From: Candidatus Freyrarchaeum guaymasense
GTDB lineage: Archaea > Asgardarchaeota > Jordarchaeia > Jordarchaeales > Freyrarchaeaceae
DNA length: 13,836 bases
Assembly: GCA_030587405.1 (NCBI GenBank)
Contig: JAUQZD010000038.1
Span: 1 to 13,836, forward strand
Direction: 5' to 3'
Position numbers and translations under genes: made by a program
Notes under the pieces: generated by a model
The model's database searches: none
What the model was told of the DNA's origin: nothing
Seen by the model: only the letters and a program-made list of their open reading frames with translations
Part shown: positions 1 to 6,560 of the stretch, one piece after another
Layout of the letters: every line of letters starts with the position of its first letter
How positions within the stretch are numbered: the first letter of the stretch is position 1

Positions 1-513
1 CCAGAGATCGCCAAGCAGTATAAGCATAAGGATGATTACGTGCTTGTTAAGGCGAACGGGCTGGCTGTGGAGACTGTTTACCCGTTCTATAAGCCGTCGT
101 TCGACTACCTTGGATTCCCGGCGACTAGGAAGGCTGCTGAGGAGGCATATAGGGAGGCTGGCATAGAGAATCCTAGGAAGGAGATCAGCTTCGCCGAGGT
201 ACATGATTGCTTCACCATAACGGAGATACTAAACTATGAGGACCTCAGATTCTGCAAGAAGGGGGAGGGCGCAGACTTCATCAGGGAGGGAATCTCCTCG
301 ATAGAAGGGGACCTACCCGTTAACCCTTCAGGCGGGCTTAAGTGCTTCGGCCACCCGATAGGCGCTACGGGTTGCAGAATGCTATATGAGGTTACGAAGC
401 AGCTTCAGGGCAGAGCGGATGGGAGGCAGGTTGAGGACCCCGAGCTCGGACTGGCACACAACCTTGGAGGGCCGGCGAGCGTCGCTTCGGTTACCATACT
501 AGGGAGAGCATAG
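1..513 (+). CDS. Acetyl-CoA acetyltransferase / thiolase (SCP2-type), 3' part
   Basis: The reading frame is open from the first base, so the gene starts before the window; 170 C-terminal residues are visible of a family usually near 390. Thiolases condense or cleave acyl-CoAs in the cytoplasm. Seen: EVHDCFT, containing the family histidine of SCP2-type thiolases; [17 protein letters not shown], with the catalytic histidine of the GHPxGATG motif; and a C-terminal HNLGGP with a hydrophobic tail. The nucleophilic cysteine would lie upstream, out of view. In archaea such proteins usually pair with a DUF35 partner and serve either the mevalonate route or acyl-CoA breakdown. The neighbouring acyl-CoA ligase favours acyl-CoA metabolism, but this is inference. 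The GTG at 40 is internal and not a start. A second, broken copy of the last ~200 bases lies at 3627-3850. Confidence 0.9.
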   Translation, partial: PEIAKQYKHKDDYVLVKANGLAVETVYPFYKPSFDYLGFPATRKAAEEAYREAGIENPRKEISFAEVHDCFTITEILNYEDLRFCKKGEGADFIREGISSIEGDLPVNPSGGLKCFGHPIGATGCRMLYEVTKQLQGRADGRQVEDPELGLAHNLGGPASVASVTILGRA

Positions 514-828
514 CACTCTCTTCTTTCATTTTTTACGAAAAGTAAATGTTAACGTTTCATTGCTTAGCTGATGGTGTCTTCCACGTCCAGCTTTTAACGC
601 CTGGCAAGTACCGTTAATGTTTTCAGCGTCCTTTTCAATGCTGGATCCGCTGAGGTTATATATGGTTTCTCAATGAAAACAGGAGACGGGAACACGTTGC
701 ATGGCAAATAGGGGAAAAATAGTGGAATAATCACAAGGGGGAAGGTTCAGCGTAAATTATGGGAACCAGCAGGATGATTAAAGATCTATTGAGGCGTGGA
801 AGAAAAAGGAGGGGATTGTTTAGGCAGG
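514..828. other. Intergenic region between converging thiolase and ligase genes
   Basis: No convincing gene. A TATA-like run (ttatatat, about 655-662) precedes an eight-codon ORF starting with ATG at 700, too short to call. Reading frames on either strand are short or only shadow the ligase. An A5 run at 803-807 reads as T5 on the minus strand just after the ligase stop and may end that transcript. Confidence 0.5.
519..534 (+). terminator. T-rich terminator after thiolase
   Basis: A pyrimidine-rich run ending in six T lies just after the thiolase stop, as expected for archaeal T-tract termination. The same run is preserved at 3828-3845 after the broken thiolase copy, so the duplicated segment carried its terminator along. 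Confidence 0.5.
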
Positions 829-2571
829 CTACTCCTTGTACTTTTCCCTTAGAACTTTCTTGTCTATTTTGCCGGTGCTCGTTTTGGGCAGCTCGTCCAT
901 GAAAATTATTTTGTCCGGGATCCACCATTTCGGCATTTCCCCTGTTTCAACGTGATGCTTCATGAGATGGTTTATTATGTCTTCTTCAGTAACCTTCCCC
1001 TTATACTCTGGTTTCAACACGACCAGTGCTATCGGCCTTTCAACCCATTTTGGATGGGAAACCCCTATGGCAGCGACCTCGGCTACGGCCGGATGGGTTG
1101 ATATGAATCCCTCAAGCCTAGTGGAAGGAATCCACTCGCCTCCACTTTTAATCGCGTCCTTAGCCCTGTCAACGAACATTATGCATCCGTGTTCATCCAT
1201 AACAACGTAGTCGTCGACGTCGAATGCTCCAAACCTCCACGCATGCTTTGTTTTCTCAGGTTCCTTGTAGTATTCCCTAGTTACCGAGGGGGCCTCGAAC
1301 AGGATCCTTCCAGGGGTTTTCCCGTCAGCTGGAACGTCCCTTCCATCTTCGTCCACTACTCGAACGAAGGATAAGGGTATAGTGACTCCTAAGGAGTTGC
1401 TAAGCACAAAGTGGTCTATAAGTTTCTCCTCGTCAAGTCCCATCTTCATCCACAGCCTAGGAATAAATACGGCTCTAGTTATAGCCGTGAGGGTTTCAGA
1501 TGGGCCATACCCGGTGATGACGCTTACACCCATCCTCTTCGCTTCCTCATAGACGGAGGCTGGTAACGCCTCCCCACCATACCCGAAGAGGAAACCTTTA
1601 AGGTTCGTCACACCCATCTTCTTAGCCTCTTGGAGGATCGCGTAAAGCATCGTCGGGACGCCGCCCGTCGTAACCCTTCCGCCGACCTTCTCGGCTTCGG
1701 GAATGTACTCCATGATCAGCCTCGTGATGTGTCCCCACTCGTACCTTCCCGGGAAGATCATCATGTTGCCTCCGATGAAGCAGTAGTACGGTTGCATCCA
1801 GCCAAATATGTGGAAGTACGGAACCAAGATCAGCACCGAGTCTCTGTTAGAGGATCTGAGCGGGTATTCCATTGATGCGAGAAGTATCTGCATTGATGCC
1901 AAGACTATTTGTCTATGCGTGTGATATACGCCCTTCGGTAACCCGGTTGTTCCGGAAGTGAAGAACAAGCTGGCGACCACGTATTCGTTTAGCTCGGGCC
2001 ATGAAAAAGTCTTTCCACCGGCGCTTTTAAGCAGGTCCTCGTACTCGTAAACCTCCACCCCCTCTGGCGCCTTAACCTCCGGTACCTCCCCTTCCCCGGT
2101 GCACGTGACCTGGTCGCTCATGATGATAACATTCTTGATGGTTTTAACGTTCTCAAGGAGAGCAGTAAGGTATGGGACAAAGTCTGTGTGTATGAACAGT
2201 ACCTCCGGTTCAGCCACGTTCATGGTGTACAGTATCTCCTTAGGGGCTAACCTGATGTTAACCGTGAACAGCACCGAGCCGTACATCGGCACAGCGTACA
2301 TGAGCTCCTGAAACCTAATAGTATTCCAGTCCATAACAGCCACCCTAGAACCCATCTCCCACGGCCTTTCAGCACGCTTAACGGCGAGGTCCTCCAGAAC
2401 CGTTCCAAGCCTACCCACGCGCTCAGCGAAATCCCTGTAAGTGTATTCCCTCTTAGGAAGGTTCGGAGGGGCATAAACTAGCTTCTGGTCAGGTGCTACA
2501 TGTAGCCCATGACGGAAGATCTTGTCGATGGTAAGCTGGTAGTCTTTAAAGCCAATCACATCTTCACCCAA
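829..2571 (-). CDS. AMP-forming acyl-CoA synthetase (medium/long-chain fatty acid-CoA ligase)
   Basis: ANL-superfamily enzyme that adenylates a carboxylic acid and transfers it to CoA, in the cytoplasm. Counting from the TTG at 2571 (580 residues): P-loop FFTSGTTGLPKG at about 203-214; the GYGPSET adenine/AMP motif mid-protein; a hinge region with FVDRAKDAIKSGGEW; and a C-terminal PKTSTGKIDK whose lysine (about 568) is the adenylation lysine. The length is normal for the family. Start choice: the frame extends to a GTG at 2637, but those first ~20 residues overlap an AT-rich promoter-like stretch and have no good ribosome site. TTG 2571 has GGGGG nine bases before it, and GTG 2559 has GGTGA four bases before it. 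TTG 2580 is also possible. Family members usually begin a few residues before the FKDYQLT-like segment, which fits 2571 or 2559. The acyl substrate cannot be read from sequence. Confidence 0.9.
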   Translation of the reverse strand: MGEDVIGFKDYQLTIDKIFRHGLHVAPDQKLVYAPPNLPKREYTYRDFAERVGRLGTVLEDLAVKRAERPWEMGSRVAVMDWNTIRFQELMYAVPMYGSVLFTVNIRLAPKEILYTMNVAEPEVLFIHTDFVPYLTALLENVKTIKNVIIMSDQVTCTGEGEVPEVKAPEGVEVYEYEDLLKSAGGKTFSWPELNEYVVASLFFTSGTTGLPKGVYHTHRQIVLASMQILLASMEYPLRSSNRDSVLILVPYFHIFGWMQPYYCFIGGNMMIFPGRYEWGHITRLIMEYIPEAEKVGGRVTTGGVPTMLYAILQEAKKMGVTNLKGFLFGYGGEALPASVYEEAKRMGVSVITGYGPSETLTAITRAVFIPRLWMKMGLDEEKLIDHFVLSNSLGVTIPLSFVRVVDEDGRDVPADGKTPGRILFEAPSVTREYYKEPEKTKHAWRFGAFDVDDYVVMDEHGCIMFVDRAKDAIKSGGEWIPSTRLEGFISTHPAVAEVAAIGVSHPKWVERPIALVVLKPEYKGKVTEEDIINHLMKHHVETGEMPKWWIPDKIIFMDELPKTSTGKIDKKVLREKYKE

Positions 2572-2604
2572 CTGGGACAATCCCCCGTAGCAGGACCAGC
2601 TAGT

Positions 2605-2636
2605 AATATTTAGTAAAATGATAAGTAATAAATACA
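2605..2636 (-). promoter_or_regulatory. Probable promoter of the acyl-CoA ligase gene
   Basis: Reading on the minus strand, an AT-rich stretch with two TATA-like candidates (tatttatta near 2628-2636 and taaatatta near 2606-2614) lies upstream of the favoured TTG start. Either would place transcription start between about 2580 and 2608. It overlaps the extra N-terminal codons of the longest frame, which is why the longer start is disfavoured. Confidence 0.45.
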
Positions 2637-2637
2637 C

Positions 2638-3015
2638 TTATTAGTTTTTCTTTCCACCAACCTAGCGTTTTTCCGATCCTCGAAACCACTCCTTTAATAT
2701 GAATGAATTTTAATGCAGGCATCATTCTTGCTTTTTGCTTTTTCCATAACTCCTTAGGCACTGGAAGACCCCTTACCGTTAAACCTTTCTGAGCATTCTG
2801 TAATGGTTGCTGCCACTAAGCTACGTTTTCGAAAAAATGGAGAACCATCAGCGGTCAGCTTTTAGGTCGATGACCGGTTTACTAGAACTGTTGCACAGCT
2901 TATTTCGAAGACGGCGTCGCTCTAACGTCCATCCAGCCAAGCGCAGCTACGGTCTCGCCCTTTAACATTCTCCCTTTACATGGCTAGAACGATGGGAAGC
3001 TGCCAGTTAAAGCTT
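2638..3015. other. Gene-free stretch upstream of the ligase
   Basis: About 380 bases between the ligase promoter and the 3' end of the FEN-1 remnant. All six frames are broken by stops, apart from short shadow frames. I see no tRNA, repeat array or clear regulatory site. Confidence 0.5.
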
Positions 3016-3626
3016 CTACCACTCCAACCTTGCCTGCTTAAGCTGGGATCCTGCAAGCCTCTTCACGAAGCGCTCCGCTCCTTTAACATGGTTTTCCCTC
3101 AGGAACCTTCTGAGGGCTTGCCTGTTTGGAGCCGTGAAGAAGAATTTCGCGTCTGCAACGTCCGGGCGAAGGAACACCCTCCTAACCTTGAGGAACCCTC
3201 TTTCCGGCAAGTTTAACGCTTCAAGCACGGCTTCCAAGCAACCATACCTCCTCACCAGGGAAACGGTGGTTCTCATGCCCACTCCCCTAACACCCTTGTT
3301 GAAATCTGTTCCCGCCAAGACAGCCGCGTCAACCAGCTGAGGGAGAGTTAAGCCGATCCTATTAAGCAAGTCTTCTAGGGAAGCCCCAGCCGCAGCATCA
3401 ACACCAACCCTCCTAACGACCGGTGGGGATCCGAAGAGGAAGGCGTCATAGTCCATGGTGTAAACAGCATCTACAAGCCCTTTCCTCGCCATGTAGGCTG
3501 CCTGCGCCTCGGCTTCATCCGAGGCCTGAACGCACGGCACCCCATAAGCCTTAACCCCTCCACTATGACCCTAACAGCCCTCGCGGTTCCGCCTCCACCA
3601 GAACCTCTACCCTTAAGCCTGTGAGG
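3016..3626 (-). pseudogene. fen: FEN-1/XPG-family flap endonuclease, 5'-truncated and frameshifted
   Basis: FEN-1 removes 5' flaps during Okazaki fragment maturation and repair, held on DNA by the PCNA clamp. Only the C-terminal half is present. The first readable part ([15 protein letters not shown]) matches the helix before the XPG-I region. A one-base loss in the C run at 3540-3543 (GGGG where GGGGG would keep frame) separates it from VPCVQASDEAEAQAAYMA. Then come DYDAFLFG, GTDFN and the helix-hairpin-helix GVRGVGM, so the I-domain acidic residues survive. The N-domain, with the first metal ligands, is absent: homology stops at 3626, where a duplicated thiolase piece begins. The C-terminus ends QARLEW-stop, which resembles a PCNA-interacting box (QxxLxxFF) cut one residue short. 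The gene looks nonfunctional; an intact copy must exist elsewhere if FEN-1 is needed. Family assignment is firm; true decay versus assembly or sequencing error is unresolved. Confidence 0.85.
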
Positions 3627-3850
3627 CCCGTTAACCCTTCAGGCGGGCTTAAGTGCTTCGGCCACCCGATAGGCGCTACGGGTTGCAGAATGCTGTATGA
3701 GGTCACGAAGCAGCTTCAGGGCAGCTGATGGAAGACAGGTTGAGGACCCTGAACTTGGACTGGCGCACAATCTTGGAGGACCTGCAAGTGTGGCGTCGGT
3801 CACAATACTAGGAAGAACATAGCCACCTTCTTCCTTTCATTTTTTGCGAA
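3627..3850 (+). pseudogene. Broken duplicate of the thiolase 3' end plus terminator
   Basis: This segment repeats positions 316-~540. The first 68 bases (3627-3694) are identical to 316-383, and the first ~98 bases differ at two synonymous sites only. After that comes a two-base deletion that creates an in-frame TGA (3726-3728). The remainder, to the TAG at 3820-3822, differs at about 17 positions, all but one (Ala to Thr in the last codon) synonymous. Similarity continues about 25 bases past the stop and includes the T-rich terminator. There is no start and no upstream half, so it cannot be functional. The synonymous pattern shows the distal part descends from a paralogue that was once under purifying selection. 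The near-identical proximal part points to recent exchange with the copy at 1-513. Confidence 0.9.
3828..3845 (+). terminator. Retained T-rich terminator of the thiolase duplicate
   Basis: A pyrimidine run ending in TTTTTT (3840-3845) sits at the same distance from the stop codon as in the first thiolase copy. It is a likely relic with possible residual activity. Confidence 0.35.
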
Positions 3851-4050
3851 GATATTGGATAAAAAAGCAGATTTTCAGATTTCCACTCTTTAAGAAAGAA
3901 ACTATGTTTTTCGTAAGCTAAGTTTTGTTTAATTTCACCAATTTGATTTTTAGCGTTAATGATTGCCTCTCGGTTGCTTCTTGAAAAGGGGGAAGCTGCC
4001 GATAAAGCAGCTATGTGCATAGATAATGCGGTAAAATAAAAACAGTTCAG
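3851..4050. other. AT-rich intergenic stretch
   Basis: No supported gene. A 70-codon minus-strand frame ending in the thiolase duplicate (3808-4020) and a 26-codon plus-strand frame (from ATG 3959) overlap each other. Neither has a ribosome site or recognisable content. Confidence 0.4.
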
Positions 4051-4067
4051 TATAAAAACTTATATTT
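4051..4067 (+). promoter_or_regulatory. TATA-box region for a probably leaderless gene
   Basis: TATAAAAA (4051-4058) and TTATATTT (4060-4067) precede the GTG at 4090. A TATA centre near 4063 puts transcription start at about 4088-4090, on the start codon itself. No GGAGG or GGTGA lies before the GTG, consistent with a leaderless message. Confidence 0.6.
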
Positions 4068-4089
4068 TCCAGCATCTTTAATTCTAACG

Positions 4090-4821
4090 GTGGCTGGTTT
4101 GACTAGTGTTAAACTCGTCCAAAAAGAGCTTAGAGAGCTCGTTCGCGTGGTTCTTCCACCCCATCCAGTAGATTTAGGAAAATTTACAACAGTTATTTTA
4201 GGACGTGTTCTAAAGGATGTAAAGAAGGAGCTAGGCTTAGATTTCGACGAGCTAGAAGTCCATCCCGGACCTCACCCAAGAGAGTCAGCTGACATAGAGT
4301 TGATAAAAGAAGGAGTTATTTCAAGAAGAATCAATGTTAAGACGTGTGTTTCAGGAGACCTTAAAGTGACTTTAAGAAGATTAGTGGACTCTATAAGGTT
4401 AGGGGAGGACGGAGCAGTAGTAGTATTCGCCCTTTGCCACAAAGGCAAATCAGTAGAAGCAAGAATGATAATCGCTTTAATACCAGAGGAAGCATTAAGG
4501 AAATATGGATCCCTCGAAATATACGATGTGATTCAAGGGAAAATAAAGGAAAAAACAGTGAAGGAAGGATACGATGTAATAGAGCCCTTAGCAGTAAACG
4601 ATGCAATAGAACTGGAAAGAGCAAGAACGGCCATAGAAGCATACGACCATGCAAATAAAGCATACAAGGAGGTGAAAGAAGCCAAAGAAGAAAGCAAAAA
4701 AATCAGGGAGGAGGCAAGGCAGGCAAGGGAAGAGGCAAGAAAAGCATACGAGGAGGCGAGGCACGCAAGGGAGATTATCGAGAAGAAATTAGATGCTATT
4801 TTGGATAAGTTAAGTGGGTGA
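4090..4821 (+). CDS. Unknown protein: possible restriction-nuclease-like domain with C-terminal coiled coil
   Basis: 243 residues; I do not recognise a named family. Residues ~1-165 look like a compact alpha/beta domain with strands such as AVVVFAL and ARMIIALIP. SADIELI...RRINVKT (67-85) resembles the core of a PD-(D/E)xK nuclease, with Asp68 and Lys84, but Asn82 stands where the family has Asp/Glu, so catalysis is doubtful. Residues ~172-240 are a charged coiled coil with three near-perfect heptads of the form xEEARxA (about 206-226). The protein has no membrane segment or signal and should be cytosolic. The start is GTG 4090, chosen because a TATA box sits about 25 bases upstream and no ribosome site is present. 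The gene is more AT-rich (AGA, ATA, AAA codons) than its neighbours and lies beside rearranged DNA, which hints at transfer. The coding call is strong; the domain idea is weak. Confidence 0.8.
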   Translation: MAGLTSVKLVQKELRELVRVVLPPHPVDLGKFTTVILGRVLKDVKKELGLDFDELEVHPGPHPRESADIELIKEGVISRRINVKTCVSGDLKVTLRRLVDSIRLGEDGAVVVFALCHKGKSVEARMIIALIPEEALRKYGSLEIYDVIQGKIKEKTVKEGYDVIEPLAVNDAIELERARTAIEAYDHANKAYKEVKEAKEESKKIREEARQAREEARKAYEEARHAREIIEKKLDAILDKLSG

Positions 4822-4881
4822 AGGGGGCTTAGATGGCGGCTATTTTGTCGAAGAAGATGTAAGTTTATACTCTGATTCTGA

Positions 4882-5440
4882 TTATAGTTTTTGTCTTCTT
4901 GTTTTTACTCTTAGTAATTTAGCGAGTTTTAGAAGAGTGATTAAATCCTTTTTCTCGGCGTTTCCATACTGGATTGCTTCACACGGATTTCTTCCGGATT
5001 TTTTAATTGTGTTAATGGCATCTTTTGGTTCAAAGTCGTAGGCAAAGGCGAGCCAAGCTGCGAGAACGTGGCCGGTTCTACCTATTCCACCAGAGCAGTG
5101 AACTACAACTTTTTCCCTTTTTACGACGGGAGTCCTCGAGGAAAAGTAGGATCTTCACGAGTGCTTCCTTGCTACAGAGGTGGAAGTCTCTTATGGGGGA
5201 CCAGAGGACTTTTTCTTCTCCGAACTCTCTTCTGTAAACATTTAAGAGAGGAGAAAGATAGTATTCTAGCTGCTCAGGAGGAAGAAGGCAGACGACACGT
5301 TTTATGCCCCTACTCTTCATGAAGCGGATCCATTCTTTAACTTTGCTATCATTAACGGTTCTAGAAGGATAACCCGGTCTCTGTGCTCCGAAGACGATTT
5401 TCTCACCTTCAAAAGCTGGTGTAAAACCGTGTTTATCCAT
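4882..5440 (-). pseudogene. Archaeal protein tyrosine/dual-specificity phosphatase, frameshifted
   Basis: Cysteine phosphatases of this family remove phosphate from tyrosine or Ser/Thr in cytosolic proteins. The start, ATG 5440, follows a strong GGAGGT with six bases of spacing. The first frame gives about 107 residues, including the general-acid loop WSPIRDF. After a block reading AAAAAGGGAAAAA on the minus strand (5110-5122) the frame runs wrong and stops near 5078. Removing one G there joins it to a second frame: VVVHCSGGIGRTG (the phosphate-binding loop, Cys codon at 5095-5097), a helical segment, an AIQYG-like Q loop, and a TAA at 4882-4884. The rejoined product would be about 185 residues, normal for the family, with every catalytic residue present. 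It is therefore either very recently broken, a sequencing error, or less likely a frameshift-expressed gene. Confidence 0.85.
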
Positions 5441-5482
5441 TAGGAAACCTCCAAAGGCTGGAATTGCCTAAAGGTAGGTAAG

Positions 5483-5493
5483 AGAGTTAAGTA
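5483..5493 (-). promoter_or_regulatory. TATA-like element upstream of the phosphatase gene
   Basis: On the minus strand an aaaatactta-type run lies about 45-50 bases before ATG 5440. This would give a short leader that includes the GGAGGT ribosome site. Confidence 0.35.
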
Positions 5494-5510
5494 TTTTCCC
5501 ATTTGTTTTT

Positions 5511-5527
5511 CCCCGCATTCTTCGGGG
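5511..5527. other. Short perfect hairpin CCCCG/CGGGG
   Basis: CCCCG (5511-5515) can pair with CGGGG (5523-5527) around a seven-base loop, in otherwise AT-rich intergenic DNA upstream of the phosphatase promoter. It has no downstream T run on the plus strand. Its role is unknown; a protein-binding inverted repeat is possible. Confidence 0.35.
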
Positions 5528-5853
5528 TCCTATTCCGTTTTGATGATAACTGGTGAAATTTAAAGGAGGAAATTTAAAAGTTTTTAGAAAAATAGTTTCA
5601 ATTACGTTGGTGGATGGCGGTTTACGCAGGAGCTTTATTCCATAATTAAAAGTGTGTAAGGAAAAGGGGGTTGGGTTTGCTGCCGGAGAGAGGTGTCTTG
5701 GCGTACTGCAACGGTGATAAAAGCAGTTCCAGCATGGTTAGCATGTCTCTTCACATTAAACCTCTTATCTTAGATTTGAGATTTTTCATCTTTACTGGCA
5801 GTCTTTAAAGTTACAACACTGGGGAAGCTTGAAAATGTAAGTGTAACTGTGGA
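5528..5853. other. Intergenic region between divergent phosphatase and hydrolase genes
   Basis: No supported gene. An AT-rich promoter-like run (atttaaaag, about 5570) precedes TGGTGG and an 11-codon ORF beginning ATGGCGG near 5614. Its shortness makes it a poor gene call. Nothing else stands out. Confidence 0.4.
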
Positions 5854-5862
5854 CTTAAAGTA
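5854..5862 (+). promoter_or_regulatory. TATA-like element of the YiiX-like hydrolase gene
   Basis: cttaaagta lies about 55 bases before ATG 5916, which would start transcription near 5885 and leave a 30-base leader holding the GGAGG ribosome site. Confidence 0.35.
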
Positions 5863-5915
5863 GCATTCGGTAGAAACATATACTCGCAATGGGAAACATG
5901 AAATGGAGGAGTTCT

Positions 5916-6560
5916 ATGAGGCGAACTATTGCACTGTTAACCCTCACCATAACTGTTATACTACTAGTAGCTATCAGCATCCTTGACCCCTTCTCGGCGC
6001 CGGTCACGTACGACAGTTTCAGAGTGTGCAGTGAAGCCGATGAGGACTCCGTTCGGAGAAGCCTAGGAGAGACGCTGCAGGCCGGGGACATAATACTAGC
6101 TAGGGATGACACCGTTGAAGACTTACTCGTCAGCTTGCGCTACTCGCCTTACTGGACGCACGCCATGATATATGTTGGAGGCGGAATGATAGTTGAGGGA
6201 ACGGTGAGAGGGGTGGTATGCAGCCCGGTCTGGTACGTACTTGAGTGTGAGGAGTTCTGCGTGCTAAGGGTTAACACATACCCTCACGTTAGGCTGGCTG
6301 CAGCATGGTTCGCATGCACTCAAGTGGGGAAACCTTGCGACGGGAATTGCTTCCTGAAGCAAGTTTACGGGTGCAGTTACTACTGCAGCGAATTGGTCTG
6401 GGCAGCTTACAAGGCGGCAGTCACCGTAGCCGGAATACCCTGCGGACCTGACATAGATGGAAACCCCTGCTGGTCACCGATGAGCAGCTGGGGTGTCAGC
6501 TCGGCCGAAATATTCCTTGACACGGACACGTACATTGTTTTCTGGTATAAGCCGCAATAA
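5916..6560 (+). CDS. Membrane-anchored or secreted YiiX/YebB-like (NlpC/P60 superfamily) cysteine hydrolase
   Basis: Permuted papain-fold family whose members hydrolyse amide or ester bonds; the substrate here is unknown. ATG 5916 is preferred over ATG 5889 because GGAGG (5905-5909) sits six bases before it. From that start (214 residues): a basic N-terminus and hydrophobic segment (about 4-23) that should act as a signal or anchor; AGDIILAR at ~56-63; a THAMIYVG block with the likely catalytic His82; Glu94 in IVEG; and YYCSELVW with the likely nucleophile Cys157. In this permuted fold His precedes Cys, as seen. Eleven cysteines are present, ten besides the nucleophile (38, 102, 111, 115, 134, 141, 145, 153, 176, 185), suggesting several disulfides in an extracytoplasmic protein of a thermophile. 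It stands alone, divergent from the phosphatase gene and upstream of a long gene-free stretch. Confidence 0.8.
   Translation: MRRTIALLTLTITVILLVAISILDPFSAPVTYDSFRVCSEADEDSVRRSLGETLQAGDIILARDDTVEDLLVSLRYSPYWTHAMIYVGGGMIVEGTVRGVVCSPVWYVLECEEFCVLRVNTYPHVRLAAAWFACTQVGKPCDGNCFLKQVYGCSYYCSELVWAAYKAAVTVAGIPCGPDIDGNPCWSPMSSWGVSSAEIFLDTDTYIVFWYKPQ

Noticed and set aside
2572..2637. N-terminal extension of the acyl-CoA ligase from GTG 2637, resembling a hydrophobic leader
   Set aside because: The stretch is AT-rich promoter-like DNA without a ribosome site, and cytosolic ligases of this family have no signal peptide.
3808..4020. 70-codon minus-strand frame in the AT-rich gap
   Set aside because: No ribosome site, its 3' part is antisense to the thiolase duplicate, and another frame on the plus strand looks equally plausible.
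4814..5322. Three plus-strand frames across the phosphatase locus
   Set aside because: They are antisense shadows of the phosphatase reading frames, whose minus-strand catalytic motif is unmistakable.
5511..5527. CCCCG/CGGGG hairpin considered as a terminator
   Set aside because: No T run follows on the plus strand, and on the minus strand it is followed by A residues. Archaeal termination relies on T tracts.
5536..5560. TGATGA considered as box C of a C/D guide RNA
   Set aside because: No box D (CTGA) or C'/D' pair occurs at suitable spacing downstream.
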